From assembly GCA_018894105.1 (NCBI GenBank), contig CM032118.1, positions 34,886,690 to 34,950,689 of the forward strand: DNA of 64,000 bases. The letters run 5' to 3'. Positions 10,675-21,935 of this stretch are shown piece by piece. The position numbers were made by a program, and so were the translations under genes. Below the pieces are notes generated by a model, which worked only from the letters and a program-made list of their open reading frames with translations, was not told where the DNA came from and made no database searches. The stretch comes from Jacaranda mimosifolia. Taxonomy: Eukaryota; Streptophyta; Magnoliopsida; Lamiales; Bignoniaceae. Every line of letters starts with the position of its first letter. The first letter of the stretch is position 1.

Positions 10675-13600
10675 TGTAGTGTCCCTACTCGGGATAGCAC
10701 CTAAGCAGAAGATAAGGCACCACTTTGATTCAATCTTAATTCAAGCCAAGAAGTATACTATACAGTGAATAAACCCATCAGAAAATTTCATAACTTATCA
10801 AACACATATAGCATCGGATACCGACTTAACAAACCTTAAACAATCTTGTAACATACAGTGCATAAACTAAATACATGTCATAAAATCTCTAGTTCAACTT
10901 ATCAGAAACAACGGAACATCAATCCAAAACAAACATTAACAAAAGTATATCTTACATATTGTATCCATAAGGTCATCATCTGATATATCAAACATCTCTA
11001 AGCATGAAACTTCACATACAAGTGGTCCTTTAATAGATAACATAATATTTACATTCCATATGCCAGGCTTCAGACTTAATATGGGAATTTCTAAACTATT
11101 ACAAAGCAGTCACCAATCCATGCCCGAATCCAAGCTTAGCATTCAATCTTGTCTGCGAAAATCAAGATAAATGGGGAAATAAGTCCAAAGGACTTAGTGA
11201 GGGAAAATTATAACGTATATAATGGGGATCTGTTGAGGAAGAAATCGACTCAACAAATCATCAATCAACAATTAACATAAATATAACAAGAAATGTTCAA
11301 ACATTTAGGAACAGTTAGAATACGGTCAAACAGGACAATTCCGAATAACATTTACATTGCAGTCAGCCTTATCCAAGCGTGACAGCTTGGTACACGACAG
11401 TCGCCGACAGCCAGTAAATGCCTAGGAGTAGCCCTAGCACATCACAGACAAACAGACAGTAGATACCCAGGAATAGCCCTAGCACATCATAGACAAACAG
11501 ACAGTAGATACCTAGGCGTGTCCATAGCATATCACAAATAGACGGTAGATACCTAGAAGTATCCCTAGCATATAACAGACAGATGGTAGACACCTAGGCG
11601 TATCCCTAGCATATCACAGACAGACAGTATGCCTAGGAGTATCCCTAGCACATTATTGATGCTCAGGAGTATCCCTGACACATTATCGACACCTAGGAGT
11701 CTCCTTAGCATATCACAGACAGACGGTATGCCTAGGAGTATCCCTAGCACATTATTTATGCTTAGGAGTACCCCTCACACATCATTAATACCTAGGAGTC
11801 TCCCTAGCATATCACTGACAGACGGGCAATGCCTAGAAGTATCTCTAGCATATCATTGATGCTCAGGAATAGCCCTGACACATCGCACATACCTAAGAAT
11901 AGCCCTAGTATATGGCTGACAAACTGAATACCCAAGGAATAGCCTCTAGCATACATAGACTTACATAATGAATACCCATGGAATAGCCCCTAGCGTATCA
12001 GACTTACAAATACTCAGGGAATAGCCCCTAACATATCAGACATACAGACAGTTCAGAGCAATACAAAAATGCCGACAAGGCAAACAGTAACAGTACCAAA
12101 TAGTATATATAACAGAATAAACAGATAATATATATCAGAAGAATGTTCTGGGTGCTAGAGCTAATAGAAATTAGAATCATAACAGAAATAACCCTCATAG
12201 GGGTGTCTGAATTAGATAACAGAATCTTAAGAAATCTTAACAAATCACAGATTTCAATAACAGTACAGTTAATTTAGAAACAGTAACCCTCATAGGGGTT
12301 TATCACAAATACCAATAAGTGAAATAAAGTACCAGATTGGCAGACCCTCACCTCTTGTAGTCTCAGAAGTGCTATCACAGTCAGCAGCCTATTGGTCCGT
12401 GGGACCCACTTCGTCGTTACCTAACCAAAAGGTAATATTTACAATCAAAATCCATACTAAATCCTATTAATCACAATTATACCATTAATAATCTAGAATC
12501 ACTAATTTATCGATTTATACAGTATCTCATTCTTATTTCAAGGTCATGGTCAAAATCCTAAATCACACAATATGGTTAATCCTTACATAATCAATTCCTA
12601 ATCAAATGCCATTTAATCTTATAATATAATCCTTAATACTATTTTAAATCCAAGTTTTGGCATTTCATAAGTTCGGGTCCACTTATTCCATACTCCTTGC
12701 ATAGGGATCAACATACCGTATATAAACATATCATCTCTTCCCAAATTCCTATTCTTGGCAAGGTACAATGCTAAATTAGGAAAGGTACAACACATGGAAC
12801 ATATATATATATTAAAGGTACAACTAAATCCAAATGCCAAATCTTGCTACCGAATTATCAAAACCACAAACCGATAACACAGGTGCGTTCGTTGCGTCGA
12901 GGAGGTGAAACTGCCTCTCCGCCGTCGTCGTGCCGCCGCCATCCACCGTCGCCGGAAAGTGAGTTAGCACCACCCAGAGAATCCTCTCGCTGAGATCTTT
13001 CCAATGGTACCTTTGGTTTCTGAAATAGCCCTCTCAAAACCCCTCAAAACCTACCCCGAAGCCTTCATGGGTCAAAGTTTTGCTGCCGAATTTCCGCTGT
13101 CTCCGCCGCGTATCTTTGCCATGCAATGGTACCACCTTGTTCCCCTCATCGAGTACTAGCTAAACCACCTCTTAGATGTGTCGTTTGACGCTGAAAAGTA
13201 AGTGACCCAGTTGCTCACCTTGAGGTGGTGTTTCGGCCGTTCTCCGTTGCTCGGTTCCAGCAGTCTTGCGCTGCGTATGGGGGTGTAGGTGGAGTGCTGG
13301 AGGTAAGGGGAGTTGGTTTGGGTGGTTGGTTGCCGGTGGTGGTGGTTGTCCGTGGGAGAAGTGAAGAAAGAAGGAAGAGAAAAAGAAAGTTGTTGCCTGT
13401 TTCTTAAAAATCAAAATTTCTTATTTTGCAATTTAGTCCTTGAATTTTTTAGGACTCCTCAATTGAGTCTTTTAAAATTTGAAAATTGCTCCTTAGTCCC
13501 CATTGACCTAAGCTGTTCCATGCAACCCCTCAAATCCAAAAAAATATTCAATTTAATTCTTGAAAATTGTAATCTAAGCCCCAAACTTTAAAAATCTTAG

Positions 13601-13691
13601 CAATCAAGTCCTTTTTCATTTTTTCCAAGTCCTAAAATCCGATTAACCCAAAATCTTGATTTCTGAATTACTGAATTTTAGGGGCGTTACA
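10675..13691 (-). repeat. Element A, 5' LTR (right copy)
   Basis: The partner of 5331-8600. On the plus strand it runs from TGTAGTGTCC to GGCGTTACA. It is about 250 bp shorter than the left copy, largely because its tandem array (about 11390-12030) has fewer units and because of small deletions near 13280-13380. The target duplication follows at once. Confidence 0.93.
11390..12030. repeat. LTR tandem array (right copy)
   Basis: The homologue of the 6040-6860 array, with the same GTAGATACC-TAGGAGTATCCC-TAGCATATCACAGACA-type units but roughly 170 bp shorter. Open frames across it on both strands are by-products of the repeat. Confidence 0.88.
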
Positions 13692-13696
13692 TTGCA

Positions 13697-14029
13697 ATGC
13701 TTTATTTCTTCTTCTTTTTTTCAATTATATAAATTTATTTATTCATTATTTTTCTTGTCTTGTAATTTACTTTTTGCAGACAATGAAATTTGATATCAAT
13801 AATACTTTGCCCATAATTACAAATCTTATTGAGGATCATTGAACAATGTTCTAAAACAAATTCTATTTTTGGATATTTTGTTGAAAAAAAATAAAGGGAC
13901 CTAAGTCTTTGTTTTCCTCAATTATTGGAAGTCATGGGAATTAATGGGACTTCAATTAGCCACCTAAGACTTTATTTTATTTCTTTAAGGATTGGAATTC
14001 TTGAGAATCCCAAAATGATCCCCAAAATG
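13697..14029. other. Spacer between elements A and B
   Basis: About 330 bp of AT-rich sequence that forms the right flank of A and the left flank of B. No gene or repeat end was seen. Confidence 0.6.
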
Positions 14030-14897
14030 TGTGGCACCTCACTGAGGGTAACCCCGAAGCTGAGACACCACACAATTCAGTCTTAACATGTGCACTCAAT
14101 TATTAGAAAAGGCCTATAGTAACAATTCAAAACCTATCAAGATCATCAACAAGTTTAACTTAACAGGTTTCATGAATCTTTAAGCACATGCCATAAACTA
14201 TCTCAAGACACAATTCATAATACTTACATACCCAAGATCAAAATTCAGACTTACATATCACAACCTCCCTAAGTTAAGAAAACTCAGAGTTCAAGAGAGA
14301 CCCAAGCACATATATATCTATGGTGCTATTACAAAACATATCTTTTACCACCTGCACCGCTGCTCCACTTTTAGTCTCAATTTTCAGCCATCTCGCTGGT
14401 GGTTTTTGGGTGAAAGTGGTATATTCATTTTCTACGCGACGAGAGGAAGAAAAGGATACCAAATATGCTAAGGTTTGGGTTGTCGGAGAAGGATCACTGG
14501 AAAGGGAGTTCATGGTGGTGCATGGAGAAGAAAATGAAGAAGTTAGGGGTTGAAATGCTATTTAACGGCAAACTTTTGGAGATTATGTTTTCATCCCTAA
14601 AACTTTCACCCAGCTTGCATTTAGGTCCACCAAGATTTCAAAACTTTTCACTTTGATCCTAAACTTAGTTAGTGCTATATTTTAGCCCTTTTTATCCAAA
14701 AATATTCCATGCAAACCCCTAAGATTTATAAAAATGGTCCAATCAAGTCTCCTCAAATTGCGATTGGACCCCAAACCTCCAATTTTCTTACAATTAAGTT
14801 CTTTTCATTATTTTTCGAGATTTAAAATTTGTCTAAATTAATATCTTGATTTCTAAATCCTCATTTTTCAAAAATTCTAAATTTCAAGGGTGTTACA
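14030..14897 (-). repeat. Element B, 3' LTR with internal deletion
   Basis: Positions 14030-14345 align with 18442-18777, and 14350-14897 align with about 20860-21414. The intervening 2.1 kb of the right LTR is absent, so one deletion removed the middle, including the palindrome and the tandem array. An apparent 60- to 80-codon frame at 14274-14656 is only LTR sequence. Confidence 0.85.
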
Positions 14898-16470
14898 GAC
14901 CTTCCCCTTAAAAGAATCTGGTCACCAAATTCTCATATGAGTACTGTTCCAACTGGCAAAAAATAAGTAGATCCGATCAGTCAATCTACATCTTCCTTTC
15001 AATACATTCCGCTAGAATTACTTCTTCGAATCCCAATGCATTTTCATGTTTCTCGGATGTATTGTATCTCTTGGCTTGTGCACCTCACTAGCGAATTTTC
15101 TTCTATTTCTTCAAGCATACGTATTTTCTTACGGAACAGAAGAATACCTTCATTTTTCTGGTATTAAACTCAGATTTTCTAGAACTTTCAACTTTTCCTT
15201 CTGCTTCAACATCAGCATATCAATAGCTTGGGGTTCGCCACATTACATTGTGTAATTTGGACTACACTTATCTCTGCAATATCACTAGCTATTTTATTTC
15301 CAGTACAATACTCGTTCTTAGGCTTTATGTTGCTTCTGCTGCTAATAAACTAGCCACTTCAGCCTTTTAGCTCAAGGCATTGCCCATTGCATTTGCTTTT
15401 TCAGGTGGGAGGTGGTGGAAGAAACGTAGTCTACTAGAATTTCCATTCATCAGCATTATCTCATGTTCAGGTCCTCATTCTAGTCAAATGATTAACCTTT
15501 CTAAGTTAATTTAGTCAATGTGTTAGCTATTTCAGAAAAGTTCTTCACAATCTTTGTTAATAACTGACAAGACAAGGAAAACTATGAGCTTCTATCATGT
15601 TTTTCAGTCTCTTCCAGTTAACTGCCGCCTCTATCTTAGAGGAATCAACCTCTACCCCATCTTGGGATATGATTTGCTCAAGGAAAAAACTACATTCTAT
15701 ATCCAGTATTTGCACTTAGCAACTTTGCATACAATTGATGCTCTCTCTTAGGGCTCCGAGAATTATGTGTAAGTGATTTACATGGTATCTTCTAGCCTTT
15801 AGCTGGTAGTACTCTCACTTCAACTCTAGCTTTGAGAAGATTCTTGTATCTGCAAAAGGTCAACTAATTCTTCTACGTGGGGTAGGGGTAATGAGCTCAC
15901 TTTTTATGTGAATACCTTCGAGTATTTAGCCCCCATTTCCATTTCCTTGATTTTAATCTGTATCTCGAGGTTTGTTGATAAGATACACCAAAAATTCTCT
16001 CCCCTTTTTCCTTAAAATCTATCTGGTCTCTAGTGCAGATATAACTAGCACCAAGGAGGCATTATCTGCAGATGGGCATTATGGTATTAGTATCTCATCT
16101 CCAAGAATAACGCACTCAGTGTAGCATTTCACCTATACCTGATGACTATACAACCAATCCCTTCTAAGTATCACATCATATTTTTGGATAGGCATCTGTG
16201 TGAGATTGGCTGGCTATACTCTGTCCCTAGTCGTTCTCTTGGCAATCTCGATTCACGGTATCTGAACTTCTATTCAATAAGTTATAGTCTCGGGTTGCTC
16301 ATTTAGTTCGAGGAAATACGACAACTATGAATGAATGTAGAACACCAGGATCATATAAGGCATTGCCATTGATTTCAAAAATAGAAACCCTACTTTCTAT
16401 CACCTCATTGAGATCCGGTGCTTCTTCTCCTGTCAAGGCATAAGCCCGAGCTCGCATCCTCTATTCCCCA
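14898..16470 (-). pseudogene. Element B pol fragments
   Basis: On the minus strand, from high to low coordinates: a gag-protease junction (RARAYALTGEEAP-like, about 16460-16250); a reverse transcriptase segment [18 protein letters not shown] (about 15900-15850); a second RT segment (KLYAKLCKCQFWIE...ISQDGVEVDSSKIEAAVNW, about 15740-15590); and the pre-integrase stretch at 15150-15040. A polypurine tract (TTTTAAGGGGAAGG) abuts the LTR. Frames change repeatedly and most of RNase H and integrase is gone. This was a gag-pol gene and is no longer one. Confidence 0.75.
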
Positions 16471-18424
16471 TTAGATCCTGCTACTTGTTTTCCTTGTTGC
16501 CTCAATCATATGTCATCTCAATACTTAAGAGTTTTCCAAGAGCCGACAAAACTACTACGGCCACAAGCGGGTATTGACACCACAAGTGCACACTTACATG
16601 ATAGTTACCTTAAAGAGTAATCAAGTTCAAACTTAACATGCTAGCCTTCATAACAAGTAATACATTCCCAAATAGTTAGCTACCAATTCACAAAAACTAA
16701 GCATACTAGATATAGTTGCAAACAACCCATTTGCTACTCCTTAAGTTCTATTTGAGAGATTTAGTCAAAAATAAGTGGGATCAAACTTATTTCTGACATT
16801 TAAAACTCATATAGTACTCTCAACTACCTATTTCTCTTTATCCCGATGATACTTATATCTATTCTTTACTTATCTCGCCAATCACCAAGTACATTAATTT
16901 CACCTTTAAACCCAAAGTGTTTGTCATTCCTAGATTGATCCAAATCAAATCTTACCAGTAATTCCACAATCCACAAGAATTCCTTTTCTTCCACTATTAA
17001 ATGATTTCTCTGTATTGTTAAAGAAATCATCATTTCAATACTCTAAACATAAGCAAGATAGGTTGTTCTATGACTTAAGTTTTCCCAAGGTGTATGAGAT
17101 TATCCTCGTATCTAAATTTCCTCTACGAAGCATATATGCGTCCAGCATTTTCTTAGTTGATCTCATCAATGCCTTATTGATGCCAATCAGAAAAACCTCA
17201 AGAACTTGTACTTGATATATTTTCTAGTCGTATTTAATTGTCCGTAACCTGGGTAAAATTATTTCCTTAAATGTCTGGGATATCATAGCCTAAACATATG
17301 TAATATAGTTGTTTCCTTAATTCCAAAGGTTCTCAATAAGATCATTATGAATCAATCCTAACAATACAGGTAATTTTTAAATGTCATATCACATCCTTAG
17401 TTTCGACCTTAAACAAACCTCAGTGCTCATTTTAGGTTAACTAGCTTATGAGGAAAAAGATATTCTAATTCCCACGTGGTGTGTTTTGTCAAGCTTTTAC
17501 TATTATTCTGTCAATTCTTATTGGTGGTCGAGAAGGTAAAACTCTAGAAATCCCTCGAGGCTGTCCTTTGATGATCTCTATCATGCTCCCAAGATTTCTA
17601 ACCCAATTTGTTCATCAATAAGGTTATAAGGTCCTCTATCATACTATGAGTCTATATACCTTCGGACCTACTAGCAGAAGGAAAATGAGATCTAGTTTCA
17701 TTTTCGGCTCTTTACTAAGAGATCTTTTAACTAGAGCGTCCTCCTTACGATCTTCAAAGGTTTTAGCTTCATTGGCTAATGACCATCTACTATGATTTAG
17801 TCAACTGAGGATCACATTCACATTTCTGGATGTTCTAGTGGTGTTGTGTTCTATCGTATCGTAATTCCTGGCTTTAGAAAATAAGCTCAGGTTCGACTAA
17901 TTCCACGGTGTGCATTATATATATATTAATGCTATCGGAATGGCTACTAAGGAGTTCCTAAGAATATGTAAGCTATCAACCAACCTAGTTGACATCCTCA
18001 AATTTAATATTACCTACGATAATTCCTTTCCTATATCTCCATATGCCCAAATTTTCCTTTTCGTTGAGCATTATCCCAAAAATTCATTTTTCCTTCAATC
18101 CCACATTCATGTTCACAATAAAATCTCATATTTTCCTACACCAAGATTTCGCATTCCAAAATCATATCCTAACATGACTCGGGTATTCCTTACCTCAACC
18201 ACACACATCTGAAGCTTTTCCAAAATCAAACTTATTTTCCACTAATCGTAAATTACACATTTCGAGAGTCATATCCTAAGATCAGGTCCCACAATAACTC
18301 AGGTATTCCTTAGCCCAAGTATTTGCATCCTAGATGATTTCCAACTTAAGTTCAATCTCTTGTAAATCCATCAATTCTAGTCATAACAATCATTACCAAC
18401 TTCACTGAGGCCATCATAACCTAG
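16471..18424 (-). other. Element B gag/leader region, unrecognisable
   Basis: By position this should hold gag and the 5' leader. No clear gag core remains and no open frame is convincing. It is pyrimidine-rich on the plus strand. Confidence 0.5.
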
Positions 18425-18436
18425 GCTCTGATACAA
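18425..18436 (-). other. Element B primer-binding site (one mismatch)
   Basis: The minus strand reads TTGTATCAGAGC, which differs from the initiator tRNA-Met complement TGGTATCAGAGC at one base. It lies just inside the right LTR, as in element A. Confidence 0.8.
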
Positions 18437-18441
18437 CCTTC

Positions 18442-18716
18442 TGTGGCACTCCATTCAGGGTAACCTTGAAGCTAAGACACCACACAATTCAGCCTTAACC
18501 TGTGAACTTAATTATCAAAAAAGGCCCATAGTAACAATTCAAAACCTATCAAGATCATCAACAAGTTTAACTTAATAGGTTTCACGAATCTTTAAGTACA
18601 TGCTATAAACAATCTCAAGACACAATTCATAATATTTACATACCCAATATCAAAATTCAGACTTACATATCACAACCTCCCTAAGTTAAGAAAACTTAGA
18701 GTTCAAGAGAGACCCA

Positions 18717-18751
<35 letters not shown>

Positions 18752-21414
18752 CCATGGTGTTATTACAAACATATCTTCCACGCCTTTAGCTCAAAATGTT
18801 CTTATCCATCACCTATACCTATCTGAACCAATGAAATAGTATAGGAGGGTAAGTCCAAAGGACTTAGTGAGGGATAATAACAAAGATTAATATTAGAGAT
18901 CTATCGAGAAAACATCAACTCAACAGATCATAATTTATAGTCAGGCGGGCACATATTAAGAAAACAGGCAGTTAAGAAAGCAGGCAGTAACAATTTAGCA
19001 ATCAGGAAACTCTCATACTTTATTGCTCCATGAACAGGTTACAAATAGTTAGGGAACAATCAAGTAAAGCAAACCTAAAGTACATGCATTTCAATAGAAT
19101 ATAACTAGACATGCATATCAGATTCTCCTTATACTAGATAGTCATTCGGTGTTACCAAAGCATGGCAGCTTGGCACATGGCAGATGCCTATATAGATTGT
19201 ATGGTGCACCGCTGATGCCCAGGGGAAAATCCCTAGCGTATCGCTAATACCTAGGGGGAAATCTCTAGCGTATTGCTCGTACCCAGTTGAAAATCCCTAA
19301 TGTACGGCTGACAACCTGGGGGTAATCCCTAGCAAATCCCATATAACCAAACAATCTGCCAGAAGTTGCACTTAACAATTTTTCGTATAAATAAAAGGTA
19401 AAAAAGAAATAGTTTGCAGATGCCCTGAGAGAAATCCTTAGCGCATCGCGGATACCAGATAAATGAGTATGCCGGTAAGGTAAACAATAATAGTACACGA
19501 CAGTACATATATCAGAACAGGCAGATAGCGGAACAATCGGTTAACAGAACAATTAGGCAACAGACAATTAGATAACAGGATAATACATATATTAGAATAG
19601 GTAGATGCAGAATAGACAGATAGCGGAACAGTCGGTTAATAGAACAGTCAAGAAACAGAACAATCGGATATCAGAACAAACAGATAACATATAATAGACA
19701 GAAGTTCTAGGCGCCAGAACAAGTAGGAAACAGAGTCATAACAGAAAGTAACCCTCACAAGGGTGTCCAGTTCAGATAACAAGTAATCAGTGAGATCTTA
19801 ACATATCACATATTTCAATAACACAATATAGAAATAGTGATCCTCATAGGGGTTTATCACACATACTGAAGAGTGTAAAAAAATGCCAGATTGGCAGACC
19901 CTCACATCCGTAATCCTAAAAAAAATATCGCCGCCTACTACTCTGCGAGACCCATGTCGTCGTCACCTAACCAAAATAATATTTTCACAGTAAAAATCCA
20001 TGTTCAACTCTAATAATCCAATTAAACTATTAATAGTCTAAAATCACTAGTTAACCGACTAATATAATAGTTTTAGGGCTTAAACGGTACTGTTGGCCCA
20101 AAATGACTAATGAAGTTGTTATTGCCAAAATAATCCCCGTTTCATATCATATAATAATACAATCCAAGTTTTCTAAACTTATAATGGCACATGCATTTTC
20201 GAGTCTTAGTCCCATATCATCTCAAACCATATAATTGTCATTTCTCAAGTTCTAATTTCATAAAATCCTAGTTTAATCACTTAATTAACTTGATTAATCC
20301 ATACTTAACATTCAATAATACATAATCCGGGCCCACTATGCTATCTCATAATCCATGCATGAGTATTGTTATATTCTCATCGCTATATACAGATTCAAAA
20401 ATCATTTCTTCCACAATACAAGAGTTTATACGGATTTAAAATAATACAAGAACCTTAAACCCAATGCCGATCTTTACCCTAAAATTTGCTCAATCAAAAC
20501 CTTGAGCTTACGAACAGAAAACACCACCGCAATCACCACGATGAGGAGAAGAGACTATCTCAAAATCGTCGGCGCGCCACCGCTATCCCCTGTCACCAAA
20601 AATGACCCAGGCCACCACCAAAAGCTTCATTTCAGCTCCACAAATCAAAACCCTAAGTCAATTTTACCAATTACCGCTGAATTAACCTTCAATTTCAGCT
20701 TCAATCACCTAGGCCACCACTGCCGCGGCATCGATTTTCTTCCAATTCTATCACCGGCATCGAGCCAAACTTCAATCCAAGGCCACCAACTTCTTCCTTG
20801 AGCTGAGGGTTTCCAAACCCACTACCCAGATCTTAGCTTCTATCGTTGGTGAAGTCATGTCCGCCACCTCCACAGCTGTTCCAATTTCAATATCAATTTT
20901 CAGTTGTCTCGCTGGTAGGTTTCGGGTGAAAGTCGAATATTCATTTTCTACATGACGAAAGGAAAAAAATGATACCAAATATCCTAAGGTTTGGGTTGCC
21001 AGAGAAGGATCGCTAGAGAGGGAGTTCACGGTGGTGCATGGAGAAAAAAATGAAGAAGTTAGGGGCTGAAAAGCTATTTATGGGCAAACTTTTGGAGATT
21101 ATGTTTTCACCCCCAAAACTTTCACCCAGCTTACAGTTAGGTCCACTAAGATTTCGAAACCTTTCACTTTGGCCCTAAACTTAGTTAGTGCCTTATTTTA
21201 GTCCCTTTGACCCAAAAATATTCCATGCAAACCCCCAAGATTTATAAAAATGGTCCAATCAAGTCTCCTCAAATTGCGATTCGACCCCAAAATTTCTACT
21301 TTTCTTGCAATTAAGTCATTTTCATTATTTTTTTGAGCCCTAAAATTCGATCAAATTAATATCTTGATTTCTAAATCCTTTGTTTTAAAATTTTTGAATT
21401 TCAGGGGTGTTACA
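18442..21414 (-). repeat. Element B, 5' LTR
   Basis: Full-length LTR, 2973 bp. It carries the conserved palindrome at 18850-18866, a decayed tandem array at about 19150-19460 (ATGCCCAGGGGAAAATCCCTAG-type units) and a (CA)15 microsatellite. The element A LTR has the same order of parts, which shows common descent although most of the sequence has diverged. Confidence 0.88.
18719..18748. repeat. (CA)15 microsatellite
   Basis: Fifteen CA units in the right LTR of element B. The matching place in the left LTR (near 14310) has only CACATATATAT, so the run expanded after insertion or the other copy shrank. Confidence 0.93.
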
Positions 21415-21935
21415 AAAAGAGCTTTAATATCCATGATGCCGTGAATTTTTCACCTAATAATTAAGCTTTTATTTATATCTTTAAGGATTGCATGTGTCGC
21501 ACAAGCACAAATCCTATCTAAAGGAATAGTGTGTTTGAACGCGACATGCCGCTCATACATCTCTTTACCCTCGCATGTCGTGTTTATCATATGTTGGTAG
21601 CTAGGTTTCAATGGTTAGTGACATGCAGACAGTTCAAATTAGAATGGTTAAGTCAGGTAGGAGTTATCTATAACTTTTTTTCCATAGAGGGATGCAAAAA
21701 GTTTGTTGACAAATTTAGCGGAGTCAATTTATTCAACTTATTAGGATAATTTTTGTATAATAAATTTTAAATACGTTAACATTTATTTTAAATTATTTTT
21801 CTATTATTGTTCAGTCACTGCTACACCCAATTAAAGAAGACTGAAGACTTCCTTTCCATCTCCATGACTTTTTGCATCTTGCTTGATTGTGCTGATTGCG
21901 AGCTTTCACGGTTAATTTAGAATCGTTTATGGTTT
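21415..21935. other. Spacer between element B and the Tat element
   Basis: About 520 bp. A 72-codon open frame at 21531-21749 has no recognised domain, and I do not call it a gene. No repeat end was found. Confidence 0.5.

Larger units (their letters stand above)
5331..13691 (-). mobile_element. Element A: long-LTR Ty3/gypsy element, pol-deleted
   Basis: A complete 8.36-kb LTR retrotransposon on the minus strand. It has LTRs of 3270 bp (5331-8600) and 3017 bp (10675-13691) that end in TG...CA. The 5-bp target duplication TTGCA lies at 5326-5330 and 13692-13696. A primer-binding site lies inside the right LTR and a polypurine tract inside the left LTR. The interior is only 2.07 kb. It codes gag and the start of protease, then jumps to a fragment near the RNase H-integrase junction. 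Long LTRs starting TGTAACRCC and the gag type fit the chromovirus Tekay/Del group. It therefore looks like a non-autonomous, gag-only derivative, similar in plan to TR-GAG elements. Boundaries are very secure; the lineage is inferred. Confidence 0.93.
14030..21414 (-). mobile_element. Element B: long-LTR Ty3/gypsy element, decayed
   Basis: A relative of element A on the minus strand. Right LTR 18442-21414 (2973 bp) and left LTR 14030-14897 (868 bp) both run TGTGGCAC...TTACA. The left LTR lacks about 2.1 kb present in the right. Flanking pentamers are AAATG (14025-14029) and AAAAG (21415-21419), a target duplication with one change. A primer site with one mismatch lies at 18425-18436. The interior holds out-of-phase fragments of protease, reverse transcriptase and the pre-integrase region, so B is older and more damaged than A. 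Confidence 0.85.

Noticed and set aside
14274..14656. Overlapping frames that resemble a small protein, also seen at 20772-21029
   Set aside because: Both places are the same part of the element B LTRs, so the similarity is due to the repeat, not to a conserved gene.
21531..21749. 72-codon open frame with ordinary composition
   Set aside because: No recognisable motif, no supporting context, and length within chance expectation for this much sequence.
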